DNA of 64,000 nt from Paraclostridium tenue (GCF_039521565.1 NZ_BAAACP010000001.1:264180-328179); one strand, 5' to 3'; numbered from the stretch's first letter, positions 9,108 to 18,136 are shown. Numbers and translations are program-made. The notes: generated from the sequence alone by a model not told the origin.

Positions 9108-10208
9108 TATTTGTGTGACAAAATGTGCTATTTTATCAGAATCTATAGAGTTTTTAAACTTAGCCATATTATCTTTCATAAATGATATTCTATCATCTAA
9201 TTTTTGATTTACTAAAGCATCTAATAATTCTTTTAAATCGCTTTCATCATTATATATAATACCTATGCCTTTATCTATTATAAATTTGGCATTTTCAATT
9301 TCTTGTCCAACTTTAGGAAGCATAACAACTATAGGTATTTCACTTTTTATGGCTTCAAATAAAGTTGCACCACCTGGTTTTGTTATTAATAGATTATGTT
9401 CTTTTAATAAAGATGGCATGTTAGTTACAAAGCCAAGCACATTTATATTTTTAAGAGGTTTTTTATCAGTTAATTTATCATATAGTTTTTTATTTTTACC
9501 GCATACAATGGTAACCTCTAATTTATCACTATAATTATATAGCAATTCATCTATGTAGTAAAAAAAATCAGTTTCCATATCAAATAAACCTCTACCACCA
9601 CCAACTATAAGTAGTTTATGCTTATCAGAAGGCAAGGTAGGATGATTATTAAATTCTTTTTTTACAGGGACTCCTGTGACCTTAATTATATTAGGATTTA
9701 TACCTTTTTGTACATATCTATTTTTAATTTCATGAGAAGCAACAAAATACATATCTGTACTAGGGTAAATCCACTCTAAACTATCTACTACATCAGTAAC
9801 TACAGTTATAGCAGGAACTTTAAAATCAGGATTTTTAGATTTAAAATGATCAACACAAGCACATGCCATTGGAAATGTAGATATTATAAGGTCTGGATTA
9901 GTATCTAAAATATACTCAGATAATTTAGGTGTATACATCTTATATGATACATCATGTTTTGAATCAAATGACTTTTTTAGATAGTAATAATAGTTATAAA
10001 GTCCTGGAGTATATTTTGTATTAGCCTCATAAAGTTTAACAAGTGGTTTGTTCATTTTAGGAAGACTAGCACTTATAAAATTTTGTATAACAACATTATA
10101 TCTAGGTTCTTTTTCAAGAATATAATCTCTAATAGCATTAGCAGCACTTATATGTCCTGCGCCAAATTGAGCTGTGAGAATTAAGATAGTTTTATTGGTA
10201 TTATCCAA
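9093..10208 (-). CDS. UgtP/MGD-synthase-type glycolipid glycosyltransferase
   Basis: 371-aa GT28-family enzyme. The N-terminal LTAQFGAGHISAANAI is the acceptor-side motif of diacylglycerol glycosyltransferases and MurG relatives. LLIVGGGRGLFD opens the nucleotide-sugar domain, and KPGGATLFEAIKSEIPIV is the donor-binding GGxT-x-x-E motif. It most likely adds glucose or galactose from a UDP-sugar to diacylglycerol at the inner membrane face, supplying membrane glycolipid or a lipoteichoic-acid anchor. The start is a TTG with AGAGGTGAT upstream. Length is normal for the family. Confidence 0.85.
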   Translation of the reverse strand: MDNTNKTILILTAQFGAGHISAANAIRDYILEKEPRYNVVIQNFISASLPKMNKPLVKLYEANTKYTPGLYNYYYYLKKSFDSKHDVSYKMYTPKLSEYILDTNPDLIISTFPMACACVDHFKSKNPDFKVPAITVVTDVVDSLEWIYPSTDMYFVASHEIKNRYVQKGINPNIIKVTGVPVKKEFNNHPTLPSDKHKLLIVGGGRGLFDMETDFFYYIDELLYNYSDKLEVTIVCGKNKKLYDKLTDKKPLKNINVLGFVTNMPSLLKEHNLLITKPGGATLFEAIKSEIPIVVMLPKVGQEIENAKFIIDKGIGIIYNDESDLKELLDALVNQKLDDRISFMKDNMAKFKNSIDSDKIAHFVTQIIGTV

Positions 10209-10308
10209 TATATCACCTCTTCTTTATAAATTTAGCTGATGATAGTATTATACATTTATATAATTATTAAATCAAATATATATTAAATATATGCAAAGGA
10301 GTGAATAA

Positions 10309-11643
10309 ATGGAAGGTACGGATATAAACAGTAGGGAAAATTTATATAAAGATTTTGAATTAATGGATTCGTTTAGAATAGTAATATATTCAATATTAGG
10401 TATTTTTATATTTTTTATACCTATAAATATAAATGGACATTCAAATACAATTTTATATCACATATATTTTTTTATAGAAGAAAAGTATATAGAATTAATT
10501 AAAATATATATTTTTATAATGGTATCTATAGGATCTATATTTCAAATGTTAAAATATAAAGATAAAGATTGTGATATTTTTTCTAATATAATTAGATGTG
10601 TAAAACCTATAAGTATACTATTTATATTTATAATTTTCTCAAAAAAAGACTATAACTTATATAGTAATGATAGCTTATTATTTATGCAAGATTTAATATT
10701 AAAATCAGTTATATTGCTTTCACTAAGTTCTATATTCATGCCACTTATAATGGAATATGGTCTTTTGGATATAGTAGAAGCTTATTTTCATAAATATATG
10801 AAAAAAAATTTTAAGCTAAGTGGAAAATGTATATTAAATATTATAGTATATTTATTTATAGATACATTTAGTGGAATGTTTATGACAAATAAATTATATA
10901 AAAAAGGAAAGTTAAGACATAATGAAGTTTGTATATTAGTGTCTTGTTTTTCTTTTACAAGTATAACGAATTATTTTTATTTAGCTGATGAATTAAAATT
11001 AGAATCTAAAATAGTTATAATGATTGTATCTTTATTTTTAAGTTTATTTTCAAATTATATAGTGTGTAGAATATGGCCATTAAAAAACAAAAAAAAATCC
11101 TACTTAAATAAAACGTTATATAAAGAAAAGTATTTTAAAAAAGATAGATTTAAAAATGCTGTGAGAAAATATTTATTGAATAAGGAAAATAATAAGTTGT
11201 TTTCACTTATAGTAGAAAATTTCAAAGAATCATTTAATATAATTATGACAATATTACCAAATTTAGTTATAATTATATTTATAGGAGAGTTTTTAATAAA
11301 TAATACTGGATTAGTTAATACTATTAGTTATATTATACAACCGATTATGGAACTGCTAAAATTACCAAATAAAATACAATTAAGCGATTCTATATGTTTA
11401 AGTTTATTTAATATTAATAGAGTTGTAAAGTTTATAAATAATGATATAGCTAATGTATCGATTTTTATAATATTTATTATGTCTATTGCGCAAACGATAT
11501 CACTAACTGGTAATATATTGTATTCAAGCAGTATAGACATACCATTAAAAAAAGTAGAATTCATAATAATTGGTATAGAGAAATTATTAATAACTCTAAT
11601 ATTAGTATCTTTAGTTTATTATTTAAATTTAATCTATTTATAA
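10309..11643 (+). CDS. YjiH-type membrane protein with nucleoside-recognition (Gate) domains
   Basis: 444 aa with about ten hydrophobic helices. The N-terminal SILGIFIFFIPININGHSN followed by a short helix and loop is typical of YjiH proteins, whose two Gate domains resemble nucleoside transporters and the FeoB/SpmA-SpmB pores. Substrate is not known for the family. AAAGGAGTG precedes the ATG. The M42 peptidase starts only 19 bases downstream, so the two are probably co-transcribed, consistent with a peptide or amino-acid related role. Confidence 0.75.
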   Translation: MEGTDINSRENLYKDFELMDSFRIVIYSILGIFIFFIPININGHSNTILYHIYFFIEEKYIELIKIYIFIMVSIGSIFQMLKYKDKDCDIFSNIIRCVKPISILFIFIIFSKKDYNLYSNDSLLFMQDLILKSVILLSLSSIFMPLIMEYGLLDIVEAYFHKYMKKNFKLSGKCILNIIVYLFIDTFSGMFMTNKLYKKGKLRHNEVCILVSCFSFTSITNYFYLADELKLESKIVIMIVSLFLSLFSNYIVCRIWPLKNKKKSYLNKTLYKEKYFKKDRFKNAVRKYLLNKENNKLFSLIVENFKESFNIIMTILPNLVIIIFIGEFLINNTGLVNTISYIIQPIMELLKLPNKIQLSDSICLSLFNINRVVKFINNDIANVSIFIIFIMSIAQTISLTGNILYSSSIDIPLKKVEFIIIGIEKLLITLILVSLVYYLNLIYL

Positions 11644-11662
11644 ATAATAGGAGGTTTAGATT

Positions 11663-12694
11663 ATGGATTATAAAGCTGATTTAGTAAAAAAATATTTAAA
11701 TGATGTATTAAACATACCTAGTCCATCAGGATATACTCAAAACATAATGGAGTATATAAAGAAAATTTTAGAAACACATAATGTAGATTATAAAGTTACG
11801 AATAAAGGAGCTATAGTTGCAACTATAGAAGGAGAAGATACAGAATATCAAAAAACTTTATCTTGTCATGTAGATACTTTAGGAGCTATGGTAAAAGAAA
11901 TTAAATCTAATTCAAGATTAGCATTAACTCAAGTTGGTGGGTATATGATGCACTCTATTGAAGGTGAGTGTTGTAAAATACATACAAGAGATGGTAAGGT
12001 TTATGAAGGTACTATACAAACTACTAAACCATCTGTACACATACATTCAGATGCTAGGGAGTTACAAAGAATTCCAGCTAATTATGAAGTAGTTATAGAT
12101 GAAGAAGTATTTACAAAAGAAGATACTCAAAAGTTAGGAATAGAAGTAGGAGACTTTATATCTTTTGATCCAAGAGTTAAAATGACTGATTCTGGATTTA
12201 TTAAATCTAGACATTTAGATGACAAAGCTTCAGTGGCGGCAGTTTTATATATAATAGAATATATAAAACTTGTTGGTATAAAACCTAAAAATACTATAAA
12301 TTTCTTCTTTAGTAACTATGAAGAAGTTGGTCATGGTTCATCAGCATCTATACCAGAAAAAACAAAAGAATTTATAGCAATTGATATGGGATGTCCTGGA
12401 GAAGGTCAAAATTCAACTGAATATGATGTATGTATATGTGCAAAAGATTCAGGTGGACCATATAACTATGAGTTAACTACTAGACTTATAAATCTAGCTA
12501 AGGATAATAATATAGGATATAAAGTTGATACTTATCCAAATTATGGTTCAGATGCAGGTGCTATGATAAGAGCTGGATATGATGCAAAAACTGCTTTAAT
12601 AGGCGCTGGTATATTTGCATCACATGGATATGAAAGAACAAATATAAAAGCTATAATAGAAACTATAAAATTAATAATGGAATATATTAAATAA
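11663..12694 (+). CDS. M42-family metal-dependent aminopeptidase
   Basis: 343 aa. The M42 ligands are visible in order: SCHVDTLGAMV (metal His and Asp), RHLDDKASVAA (bridging Asp), NYEEVGHG (catalytic Glu pair), IAIDMGCPG and a C-terminal ASHGYERT His. An inserted substrate-gate domain lies between the first and second metal sites, as in the tetrahedral TET/PepA-type aminopeptidases. It probably trims cytoplasmic peptides from the N-terminus. The ATG has AGGAGG upstream; it follows the YjiH-type gene closely. Confidence 0.9.
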   Translation: MDYKADLVKKYLNDVLNIPSPSGYTQNIMEYIKKILETHNVDYKVTNKGAIVATIEGEDTEYQKTLSCHVDTLGAMVKEIKSNSRLALTQVGGYMMHSIEGECCKIHTRDGKVYEGTIQTTKPSVHIHSDARELQRIPANYEVVIDEEVFTKEDTQKLGIEVGDFISFDPRVKMTDSGFIKSRHLDDKASVAAVLYIIEYIKLVGIKPKNTINFFFSNYEEVGHGSSASIPEKTKEFIAIDMGCPGEGQNSTEYDVCICAKDSGGPYNYELTTRLINLAKDNNIGYKVDTYPNYGSDAGAMIRAGYDAKTALIGAGIFASHGYERTNIKAIIETIKLIMEYIK

Positions 12695-12695
12695 T

Positions 12696-12742
12696 AAAAA
12701 AGCTGTTAAGCACATTAAAATAGTGTCTTAACAGCTTTTTAT
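12696..12742 (+). terminator. Intrinsic terminator after the M42 peptidase
   Basis: AAAAAGCTGTTAAG and its complement (12727-12740) enclose a 16-base loop, then T-rich sequence. Confidence 0.8.
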
Positions 12743-12775
12743 TAGTACTTGAAATAAAAAACTAAAAATTATTTA

Positions 12776-12823
12776 ACACAGTATTGTGTAACACACAGTA
12801 TTGTGTTAATATGAGTTTATAAT
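12776..12823 (+). promoter_or_regulatory. Tandem palindromic operators and promoter of the PadR operon
   Basis: Two identical copies of the palindrome-like ACACAGTATTGTGT at 12776-12789 and 12793-12806, repeated every 17 bp. A TATAAT -10 box follows at 12818-12823, and the second copy covers the -35 position. Degenerate relatives (ACAAGGTACTGTAT, ACATAGTAGTTTGT) follow downstream. This is the expected layout for autorepression by the adjacent PadR protein. Confidence 0.65.
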
Positions 12824-12883
12824 GATTAAACAAGGTACTGTATAAAACATAGTAGTTTGTTTATTAAAGAAAGGATAGAGTAT

Positions 12884-13195
12884 ATGAATACACAATTCAA
12901 AAAAGGTGTTTTAGAAATATGTGTGCTAGCACTTATACATAAAAAAGATATGTATGGATATGAGATAGTACAAAATATATCTAAAGTAATTGAAGTTAAT
13001 GAAGGAACTATATATCCTTTGTTAAGACGATTGACAAAAGAAGGTTACTTTGAAACATATATACTAGAATCAAGTGAAGGACCAGCAAGAAAGTATTATA
13101 AAATAACTGAGCTGGGTAGAGATAATTTAATAAATCTTAAGCGTGAATGGAAAAACTTCACTAGTGCTGTAGATTATCTTATAAATTTAGATTAA
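12884..13195 (+). CDS. PadR-family transcriptional regulator
   Basis: 103-aa winged-helix repressor. FKKGVLEICVLALIHKKDMYGYEI is the N-terminal helix plus conserved YGYEI; NEGTIYPLLRRLTKEGYF is the recognition helix and wing start, followed by RKYYKITELG. The ATG at 12884 is chosen because AAAGGATAG lies upstream; 12857 is an in-frame alternative without a site. First gene of a three-gene operon (PadR, DUF1700, DUF4097) widespread in Firmicutes and often linked to envelope stress; it presumably represses its own operon through the tandem palindromes. Confidence 0.9.
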   Translation: MNTQFKKGVLEICVLALIHKKDMYGYEIVQNISKVIEVNEGTIYPLLRRLTKEGYFETYILESSEGPARKYYKITELGRDNLINLKREWKNFTSAVDYLINLD

Positions 13196-13205
13196 GGAGG
13201 TAGCT

Positions 13206-13925
13206 ATGTTGAATAAAAGAGAGTTTTTAGAGATATTAAAAGATTATTTATCTAATCATTTTTCAGATGATGAAGTTAATGATATATTAAGAGATTATGA
13301 AGAATACTTTATAGATGGGGAAATAGAGGGGAAAAGCGATATACAAATAATTGAATCATTGGGTTCACCTAAATCCATAGTAAGAGATTTAGTAGATGAA
13401 ATGAATTCAAGCAAGATAAATTCAAGTAATAAAAGATTTGATAAAATTTATGATAATTTAAATAAAGTTAAATTAAAATTTAGAGATAGATATAATAAAT
13501 CAAAAGAAATTATAAATAATAAGTTAACTCCAAACTTAAAAGATGATGAAGAAGGTTTATCAACAAAACTTATAAAAATACTTTTAGCAGGATTAAGTGT
13601 AGGATTAATATTTGTAGGAATTTTATTTGTATTATTTATGATTTTTATAGGTATAGTAATAATAGCATCAAATATTGCATTTGCTACATTACTTATAACA
13701 TCAGGTCCATTATTTGCTTTAGATAAATCTATAACTTGGTTAATAATATTTATAAGTATAACTATATTAGGATTTGATATTTTGGGGATTCAAGTATATA
13801 TATATGTATTAAAATTAGGAAAAAAATTATATAAACGTTATATAAATTGGCTAAAGAATAAAAAGATATATATAAATGCAAAAGAAAGAAAAGTAAATTA
13901 TAAAGGAGATGATATAGATGAATAA
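13206..13925 (+). CDS. DUF1700 (HAAS-domain) membrane protein
   Basis: 239 aa. The N-terminal half, MLNKREFLEILKDYL through SIVRDLVDEM, is the HAAS signalling helix bundle with the characteristic DYEEYF motif and LGSPKSIV. The C-terminal half has three or four membrane helices (about 120-210) and a basic tail. HAAS proteins sit beside PadR regulators and probably act as membrane partners that modulate the regulator. AAGGAGG precedes the ATG, 10 bases after padR. It overlaps the next gene by 8 bases, indicating translational coupling. Confidence 0.88.
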   Translation: MLNKREFLEILKDYLSNHFSDDEVNDILRDYEEYFIDGEIEGKSDIQIIESLGSPKSIVRDLVDEMNSSKINSSNKRFDKIYDNLNKVKLKFRDRYNKSKEIINNKLTPNLKDDEEGLSTKLIKILLAGLSVGLIFVGILFVLFMIFIGIVIIASNIAFATLLITSGPLFALDKSITWLIIFISITILGFDILGIQVYIYVLKLGKKLYKRYINWLKNKKIYINAKERKVNYKGDDIDE

Positions 13926-14925
13926 AAAAATAACAGTATTTGCAGTTATATTAATTGTAATAGGAATTATAGGAACTATATCATCAGCAGTGAATGCAGT
14001 TCCATTTGCAACAAATTATGTAAATGAAATTATAAGAAAAGCAAATGAAGAAGTTAATATATATGAAAAGAAAGTAGATATAAATAAATTAGATATAGAA
14101 ACTAAGAATTTAAATGTTGAGATAAGAAAAAGTGACTCAGATAAATTTATAATAAAACAAGTAGGTAACTTAAGTACTAATTCATTTACTATAGATGAAA
14201 ATAATAAAGAATTTAATATAAAATCAAATAATGAAAATAAATATTTAGATTCAAAAATACAAGGATTTGGTGATGCTATATTAAATATGATTAATAACTC
14301 TTATAATAAAATTATAGTATTTGTTCCAAATCATGTGGACATAAAGGTTAGAACAAGTGTTGGAGATTTAATAGTAGAAAATAAAGATGTGTTACTTAAT
14401 AAAGTAGAATTTAGTACTTCGCAAGGTCAGATTATATTACCTAAAGAAAGTAAAAATCTAGAAAATTTAAAAATTAGTTCTATGGGAACTATAAATCTAA
14501 AAGTTAGTGAACTTTTAGGAGTAAAAAATATAGATATAAGTACTCAAGGTAGCCTTTATATAGAATCTATGCCAGATGACATATTTGTAGATAATATAGA
14601 AAGTTTTATACCAGAATCCATAGATATAATAACATCTAATAGAGATATCCATACTATAGATATAAAATCTAATATACCTATTGCTAAAAATTTAAACATA
14701 ATTAATAAATCAGGACATGTTTATTTAGATTTACCTACAGATCATTATAATATACATTTTAATTTAAATTCATTAAGAGGAATACATTTTGATAATGAAA
14801 ATCAAGATATTGAATCTGATAAATTAATAAATAAATTTGAAGGAAGTTTTAGAGGAGAAAAAGAAAATGAATTAAAATATAATGTATATGTTAACTCAGA
14901 TAATATAAATGTATATAAAAAATAA
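13918..14925 (+). CDS. DUF4097 beta-strand repeat protein, membrane-anchored
   Basis: 335 aa with one N-terminal hydrophobic helix (residues 5-27) and an outside domain of repeated short strands, such as LNVEIRKSDSDKFIIKQ and VEFSTSQGQIILP. This is the right-handed beta-helix-like pattern of DUF4097 (LiaG-like) proteins. Function is not established; the family is found in envelope-stress operons. Start overlaps the end of the DUF1700 gene behind AAAGGAG. Confidence 0.85.
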   Translation: MNKKITVFAVILIVIGIIGTISSAVNAVPFATNYVNEIIRKANEEVNIYEKKVDINKLDIETKNLNVEIRKSDSDKFIIKQVGNLSTNSFTIDENNKEFNIKSNNENKYLDSKIQGFGDAILNMINNSYNKIIVFVPNHVDIKVRTSVGDLIVENKDVLLNKVEFSTSQGQIILPKESKNLENLKISSMGTINLKVSELLGVKNIDISTQGSLYIESMPDDIFVDNIESFIPESIDIITSNRDIHTIDIKSNIPIAKNLNIINKSGHVYLDLPTDHYNIHFNLNSLRGIHFDNENQDIESDKLINKFEGSFRGEKENELKYNVYVNSDNINVYKK

Positions 14926-14939
14926 TATAGCTTAAATTA

Positions 14940-14969
14940 AATAAAGGAGCTTTTAAAAGCTCCTTTATT
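14940..14969. terminator. Bidirectional terminator, perfect palindrome
   Basis: 15-bp arms meeting at 14954/14955 (AATAAAGGAGCTTTT and its complement) between the DUF4097 gene and the convergent gene; T/A-rich flank. Confidence 0.75.
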
Positions 14970-14971
14970 AT

Positions 14972-15454
14972 TTAAAAAGCACTATTGCTATTTTTATTAG
15001 TTAAATAAGAAGCCATAGCAAGCATTCCAAGTCCTAATGTAAATTTAGCTTGTTGTTTGATTGCATATTTTGCGACAGGTACAGTTATTTTTCTAGTTTT
15101 AGGACTAATTAAACTTACTCCTGTTAATACTGTTGCAGAGGCTGCTGTAGCAGTTATAACGGGATGTTGTTTAGCATAATCCTTTACATAGTCAACTGTA
15201 GTTTTCATTTCATCAAAACACTCATAACTCATACCACAGCAATCATCACTATAAGAACTTACTTCAAAGTTATCTTTTTTTTAAAACATATTTCCCATAT
15301 CTTCTGTCATTTCATTAGTTTTATCCACTATATCGTGAGCTAATGTATTAGTTTTTGATAAAAGCTCAGAGGCTTTATCATCAGCTTTTTCTATATATTC
15401 TTGTCCTTTTTTTGTGTAATCATCAATTTGATTATTAATTTTATTGTTATTCAA
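14972..15454 (-). pseudogene. Two-part gene split by an in-frame TAA: helical N-terminus plus small membrane protein
   Basis: On the minus strand a TTG at 15454 with a GGAGTG site opens a frame of 57 codons (NNNKINNQIDDYTKK to MTEDMGNMF), stopped by TAA at 15283-15281. The same frame continues as KKDNFEVSSYSDDCCG into an 86-aa frame starting ATG at 15232 and ending at 14972. That part has two hydrophobic stretches (TATAASATVLTGVSLI and FTLGLGMLAMASYL). The second part has no convincing ribosome binding site, and both lie in one frame, so the likely ancestor is a single protein of about 160 aa, YtxH/phasin-like in its amphipathic N-terminus. The stop lies next to an A8 run. Confidence 0.55.
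15281..15454 (-). CDS. 57-aa amphipathic helical protein (N-terminal part of the split gene)
   Basis: As the sequence stands, this is the piece that can be translated: TTG start, GGAGTG six bases upstream, 57 codons. It is highly charged and Asp/Lys/Thr-rich, and predicted to be a single long amphipathic helix. The function is unknown. Confidence 0.5.
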   Translation of the reverse strand: MNNNKINNQIDDYTKKGQEYIEKADDKASELLSKTNTLAHDIVDKTNEMTEDMGNMF

Positions 15455-15684
15455 TTAAATCACTCCAATCAACTATAATTTTGTGCTTTGATAGATATTC
15501 ATTTAGTAGTATATTATGCAATAACTAATATTTTATAGTAAGAAAAAAATAAGTTTAAAGGTAATTTATGTATAAATTCTAGATTTTATTAGTAACCAGA
15601 AAAAGCTACTTTCATATAATTATTATTAAGCATATTAATTTGCTTAGTTAAAATAAAAATACAACAAAGGAGTTTTGACTATCT

Positions 15685-16953
15685 ATGACTATTATGAGAA
15701 AAAAGAAAAAATCTAATAATAGCTGTGCTATGAATTCAGGATATCACTGTAAGAAAGATAAAGATGCTTACTGTGAGCCATGTAAAAAGCCAGTTTATAA
15801 AAAATGTGATCCATGTAAAGATTATGATATGCATAAAAAACATGATATGTCTTGTTGTCCTCCAGGACCATGTGAAGACTGTGAAATAAAATTTGATGAT
15901 ACATGTGTTAAATTAGCTCAACAAGCTGAAAAACTTTTCAAAAAAGCTTTAGATTGCGAATGTTTAGCAGTTGAATCATATGAAGAAGCTAGAGAATTTG
16001 ATAAAAAAGCTAAAGCATTAGAAGCTAAAGCAAAAAGATTAGCTAAGGAATCAGTAGAAAATGAATGTGAGGCTGAAAAACTAAGAAGACAAGCAAATGA
16101 TCTTTTATGTAAATCAGAAGAGCTTTGTGAAAAAGCTAAATGTTTATATAAAGAGGCAGAAACTGCAGGAGATGAAGCTGAGAGATTCTGTGAAAAAGCT
16201 AAGTGCTTATATGAAAAAGCTCAAAATGAAAATGAACAAGCAAAATGCTTATATTCTCAAGCTATGAAATGCGATGAAAAAGCTATGAACTGTTATAAGG
16301 AAGCTGGAGAAAAAATAAAAGAGTATGAAGATAAATCTAAAAAATGTGAAGATATGATGAAAAAATGCCAAGATAAAATAAAAGGATGCTATGACATGGA
16401 TGATTGTAAAAAAATGAAAAAAAGCTGTTATGTTGATTTAGGAATAGAAGAACCTTGTAAGCCTAAATCTTGTCATGATAAATACGACAAGTGTGATAAA
16501 AAATATGATAAGCATAATAAATGCGAAGATAAATATGTTAAATGTGGTAAAAAGATGAATCCAAGTTGCGGATGTGAAGTTAAATATGTATTCCCAACAT
16601 ACACTCAAAAACCTAAGAAAGAAATGAAGAAAAATAACGAATGTGAATATGAATATTGTGATATGTTTAATCAATATAATAAAAAAAATGAGTACTATTA
16701 TGAAGATAACTACTGTGATTTAGATGATATTACTTTAATAAAGGAAGAAGAAACTGGATTATATATAAATCCAATATATAATATGGAACCAATGCAATAC
16801 ATGGGAGATTTTGCTTGTAAGTATCCATCTATGGATGAACCATATATGTATATTGATAAAATGGGAATGGAAGAAATGCAAGATATGTGGATGAATTACT
16901 ATATGTATATGCAAAACATGATGCAAAACATGATGCAAAATATGGAAGATTAA
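15685..16953 (+). CDS. Cysteine- and lysine-rich coiled-coil protein, candidate spore coat/exosporium component
   Basis: 422 aa in three zones. The N-terminus (1-75) is packed with Cys in CKK/CxxC patterns. A long Ala/Glu/Lys/Cys coiled coil (about 75-235) follows, in which KAKCLY recurs at 21- and then 14-residue spacing, exact heptad multiples. The Cys/Lys/Tyr/Met-rich tail ends in a MQNMMQNMMQNM run. No signal peptide or enzyme motif. Composition and layout resemble self-assembling, disulfide-crosslinked exosporium proteins such as CdeM of C. difficile; this is a resemblance in style, not demonstrated homology. AAGGAG lies 12 bases before the ATG. Confidence 0.65.
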   Translation: MTIMRKKKKSNNSCAMNSGYHCKKDKDAYCEPCKKPVYKKCDPCKDYDMHKKHDMSCCPPGPCEDCEIKFDDTCVKLAQQAEKLFKKALDCECLAVESYEEAREFDKKAKALEAKAKRLAKESVENECEAEKLRRQANDLLCKSEELCEKAKCLYKEAETAGDEAERFCEKAKCLYEKAQNENEQAKCLYSQAMKCDEKAMNCYKEAGEKIKEYEDKSKKCEDMMKKCQDKIKGCYDMDDCKKMKKSCYVDLGIEEPCKPKSCHDKYDKCDKKYDKHNKCEDKYVKCGKKMNPSCGCEVKYVFPTYTQKPKKEMKKNNECEYEYCDMFNQYNKKNEYYYEDNYCDLDDITLIKEEETGLYINPIYNMEPMQYMGDFACKYPSMDEPYMYIDKMGMEEMQDMWMNYYMYMQNMMQNMMQNMED

Positions 16954-16957
16954 TAAT

Positions 16958-17003
16958 AAATAAATCAAAGCTCATAGTTAAGACTATGAGCTTTGATTTA
17001 TTT
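16958..17003 (+). terminator. Intrinsic terminator after the Cys-rich protein
   Basis: 21-bp perfect arms 16958-16978 and 16983-17003 around a 4-base loop; the terminator is unusually strong. Confidence 0.9.
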
Positions 17004-17059
17004 ATTGTAAAATAAGATTGAATAAAATTTATGTATATTAAGAGTAGGGGGTAATTAAC

Positions 17060-17761
17060 ATGAAAAATTTTAGAAGTAGTTTTTATATATTAATTATGGG
17101 TGTAATGCTTGTATTTGCTATTGGATGTGATAAAAAAGAAGTTAAAGATGTAAGTAATAACGACAAAATTAAGATTGACAAAAAGAAAGAAGAGTTTACT
17201 CCGGTTTTTAAAAAAGAGGATATACCAAAATCTGTATATGAAAAAATGTTAGGAAAGTCTATTCCTAATAAAGATTTAGTGGATATAAGTAAATTATCTT
17301 ACTTAACAATTACATATTATGGATTTGACGACAAACCTCATTTAGGCGAGATGATAGTTAATAAATCAGTTTCTAGTGAAGTTTTAGACATATTTAAAGA
17401 ACTTTTTGAAAAGAAATATCCTATAGAAAAAATGAAACTAATTGATGAATATAATGCAGATGATAATTTAGCAATGAAAGATAACAATACATCTGCATTT
17501 AATTATAGAGTTATAGAGGGATCTAATGTTTTATCCAATCATTCTAAAGGTTTAGCAATAGATATTAATACACTTATAAATCCTATGGTTAAAAATGGTC
17601 AAGTTAGCCCTAAAGAAGGAAAAGAGTATGTAGATAGAACTATTAATGCTAAAGGAATGATAAAAAAAGGAGATGCATGTTATGAAGCTTTTATAAAAAG
17701 AGGATGGACTTGGGGTGGAGATTGGAATACTTTAAAAGACTATCAACATTTCGAAAAATAA
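17060..17761 (+). CDS. M15-family peptidase lipoprotein (VanY/CwlK-like carboxypeptidase or endopeptidase)
   Basis: 233 aa. The lipobox is AIGC near residue 23. The C-terminal half is a peptidase M15 domain: FNYRVIEGSN, then SNHSKGLAIDIN (zinc His and Asp), RGMIKKGD, GWTWGGDW and a final YQHFEK (catalytic Glu region and zinc His). It should cleave peptidoglycan stem peptides outside the membrane, as a D,D-carboxypeptidase or L-Ala-D-Glu endopeptidase; sequence alone does not decide. GGGGG precedes the ATG; monocistronic. Confidence 0.85.
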   Translation: MKNFRSSFYILIMGVMLVFAIGCDKKEVKDVSNNDKIKIDKKKEEFTPVFKKEDIPKSVYEKMLGKSIPNKDLVDISKLSYLTITYYGFDDKPHLGEMIVNKSVSSEVLDIFKELFEKKYPIEKMKLIDEYNADDNLAMKDNNTSAFNYRVIEGSNVLSNHSKGLAIDINTLINPMVKNGQVSPKEGKEYVDRTINAKGMIKKGDACYEAFIKRGWTWGGDWNTLKDYQHFEK

Positions 17762-17793
17762 AGGAGATTATTTTTAAATAATCTCCTTTATTT
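17760..17793. terminator. Intrinsic terminator after the M15 peptidase
   Basis: 14-bp arms 17760-17773 and 17776-17789 overlapping the stop codon; T-rich tail. Confidence 0.8.
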
Positions 17794-17815
17794 TAAGATT
17801 TTATGAAAGAATATT

Positions 17816-18136
17816 TTATTTGGTTAATTCATTTTCTATTTGTTTGTATAAATTTTCCATCATAGTATTAAAACTTCGATTAGATTTCATATAATTACAA
17901 ACCAAAGGATTATTAAAAAATTTATCATATTCTCTATTTAGTTGACTTATTTTTTTAGATGCATCCTCAATTTTATATCTTGAATATATTAAATTTTTCT
18001 TTTTAACGTATTCATCAAATTGCTTTTTCAAAGATGCATTTTTATCTAATTCTTTTTTTGCTTTATTCATAGATTTAAATTCATTACTACTTCTAATGCA
18101 AAAAGCTAGTTCTTTTGCCTTTTCATTTATATTCAA
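17816..18136 (-). CDS. YlbF/YmcA-family (Com_YlbF, DUF964) helical protein
   Basis: 106 aa, all-helical. NINEKAKELAFCIRSSNEFKSMNKAKKELDKNASLKKQFDEY is the typical N-terminal helix pair with the E/Y-x-x-Y-x-x-A spacing of Com_YlbF proteins. Family members YlbF, YmcA and YaaT of B. subtilis form an Fe-S complex controlling mRNA maturation and development; single relatives occur widely in clostridia. The TTG start at 18136 is chosen because AAGGGGGAAAA lies 8 bases upstream; an in-frame start at 18163 lies ahead of that site. Confidence 0.75.
   Translation of the reverse strand: MNINEKAKELAFCIRSSNEFKSMNKAKKELDKNASLKKQFDEYVKKKNLIYSRYKIEDASKKISQLNREYDKFFNNPLVCNYMKSNRSFNTMMENLYKQIENELTK

Noticed and set aside
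11328..11564. Minus-strand open frame inside the YjiH-type gene
   Set aside because: It is the antisense shadow of a well-supported membrane-protein gene with its own ribosome site; many similar shadows occur in this AT-rich DNA.
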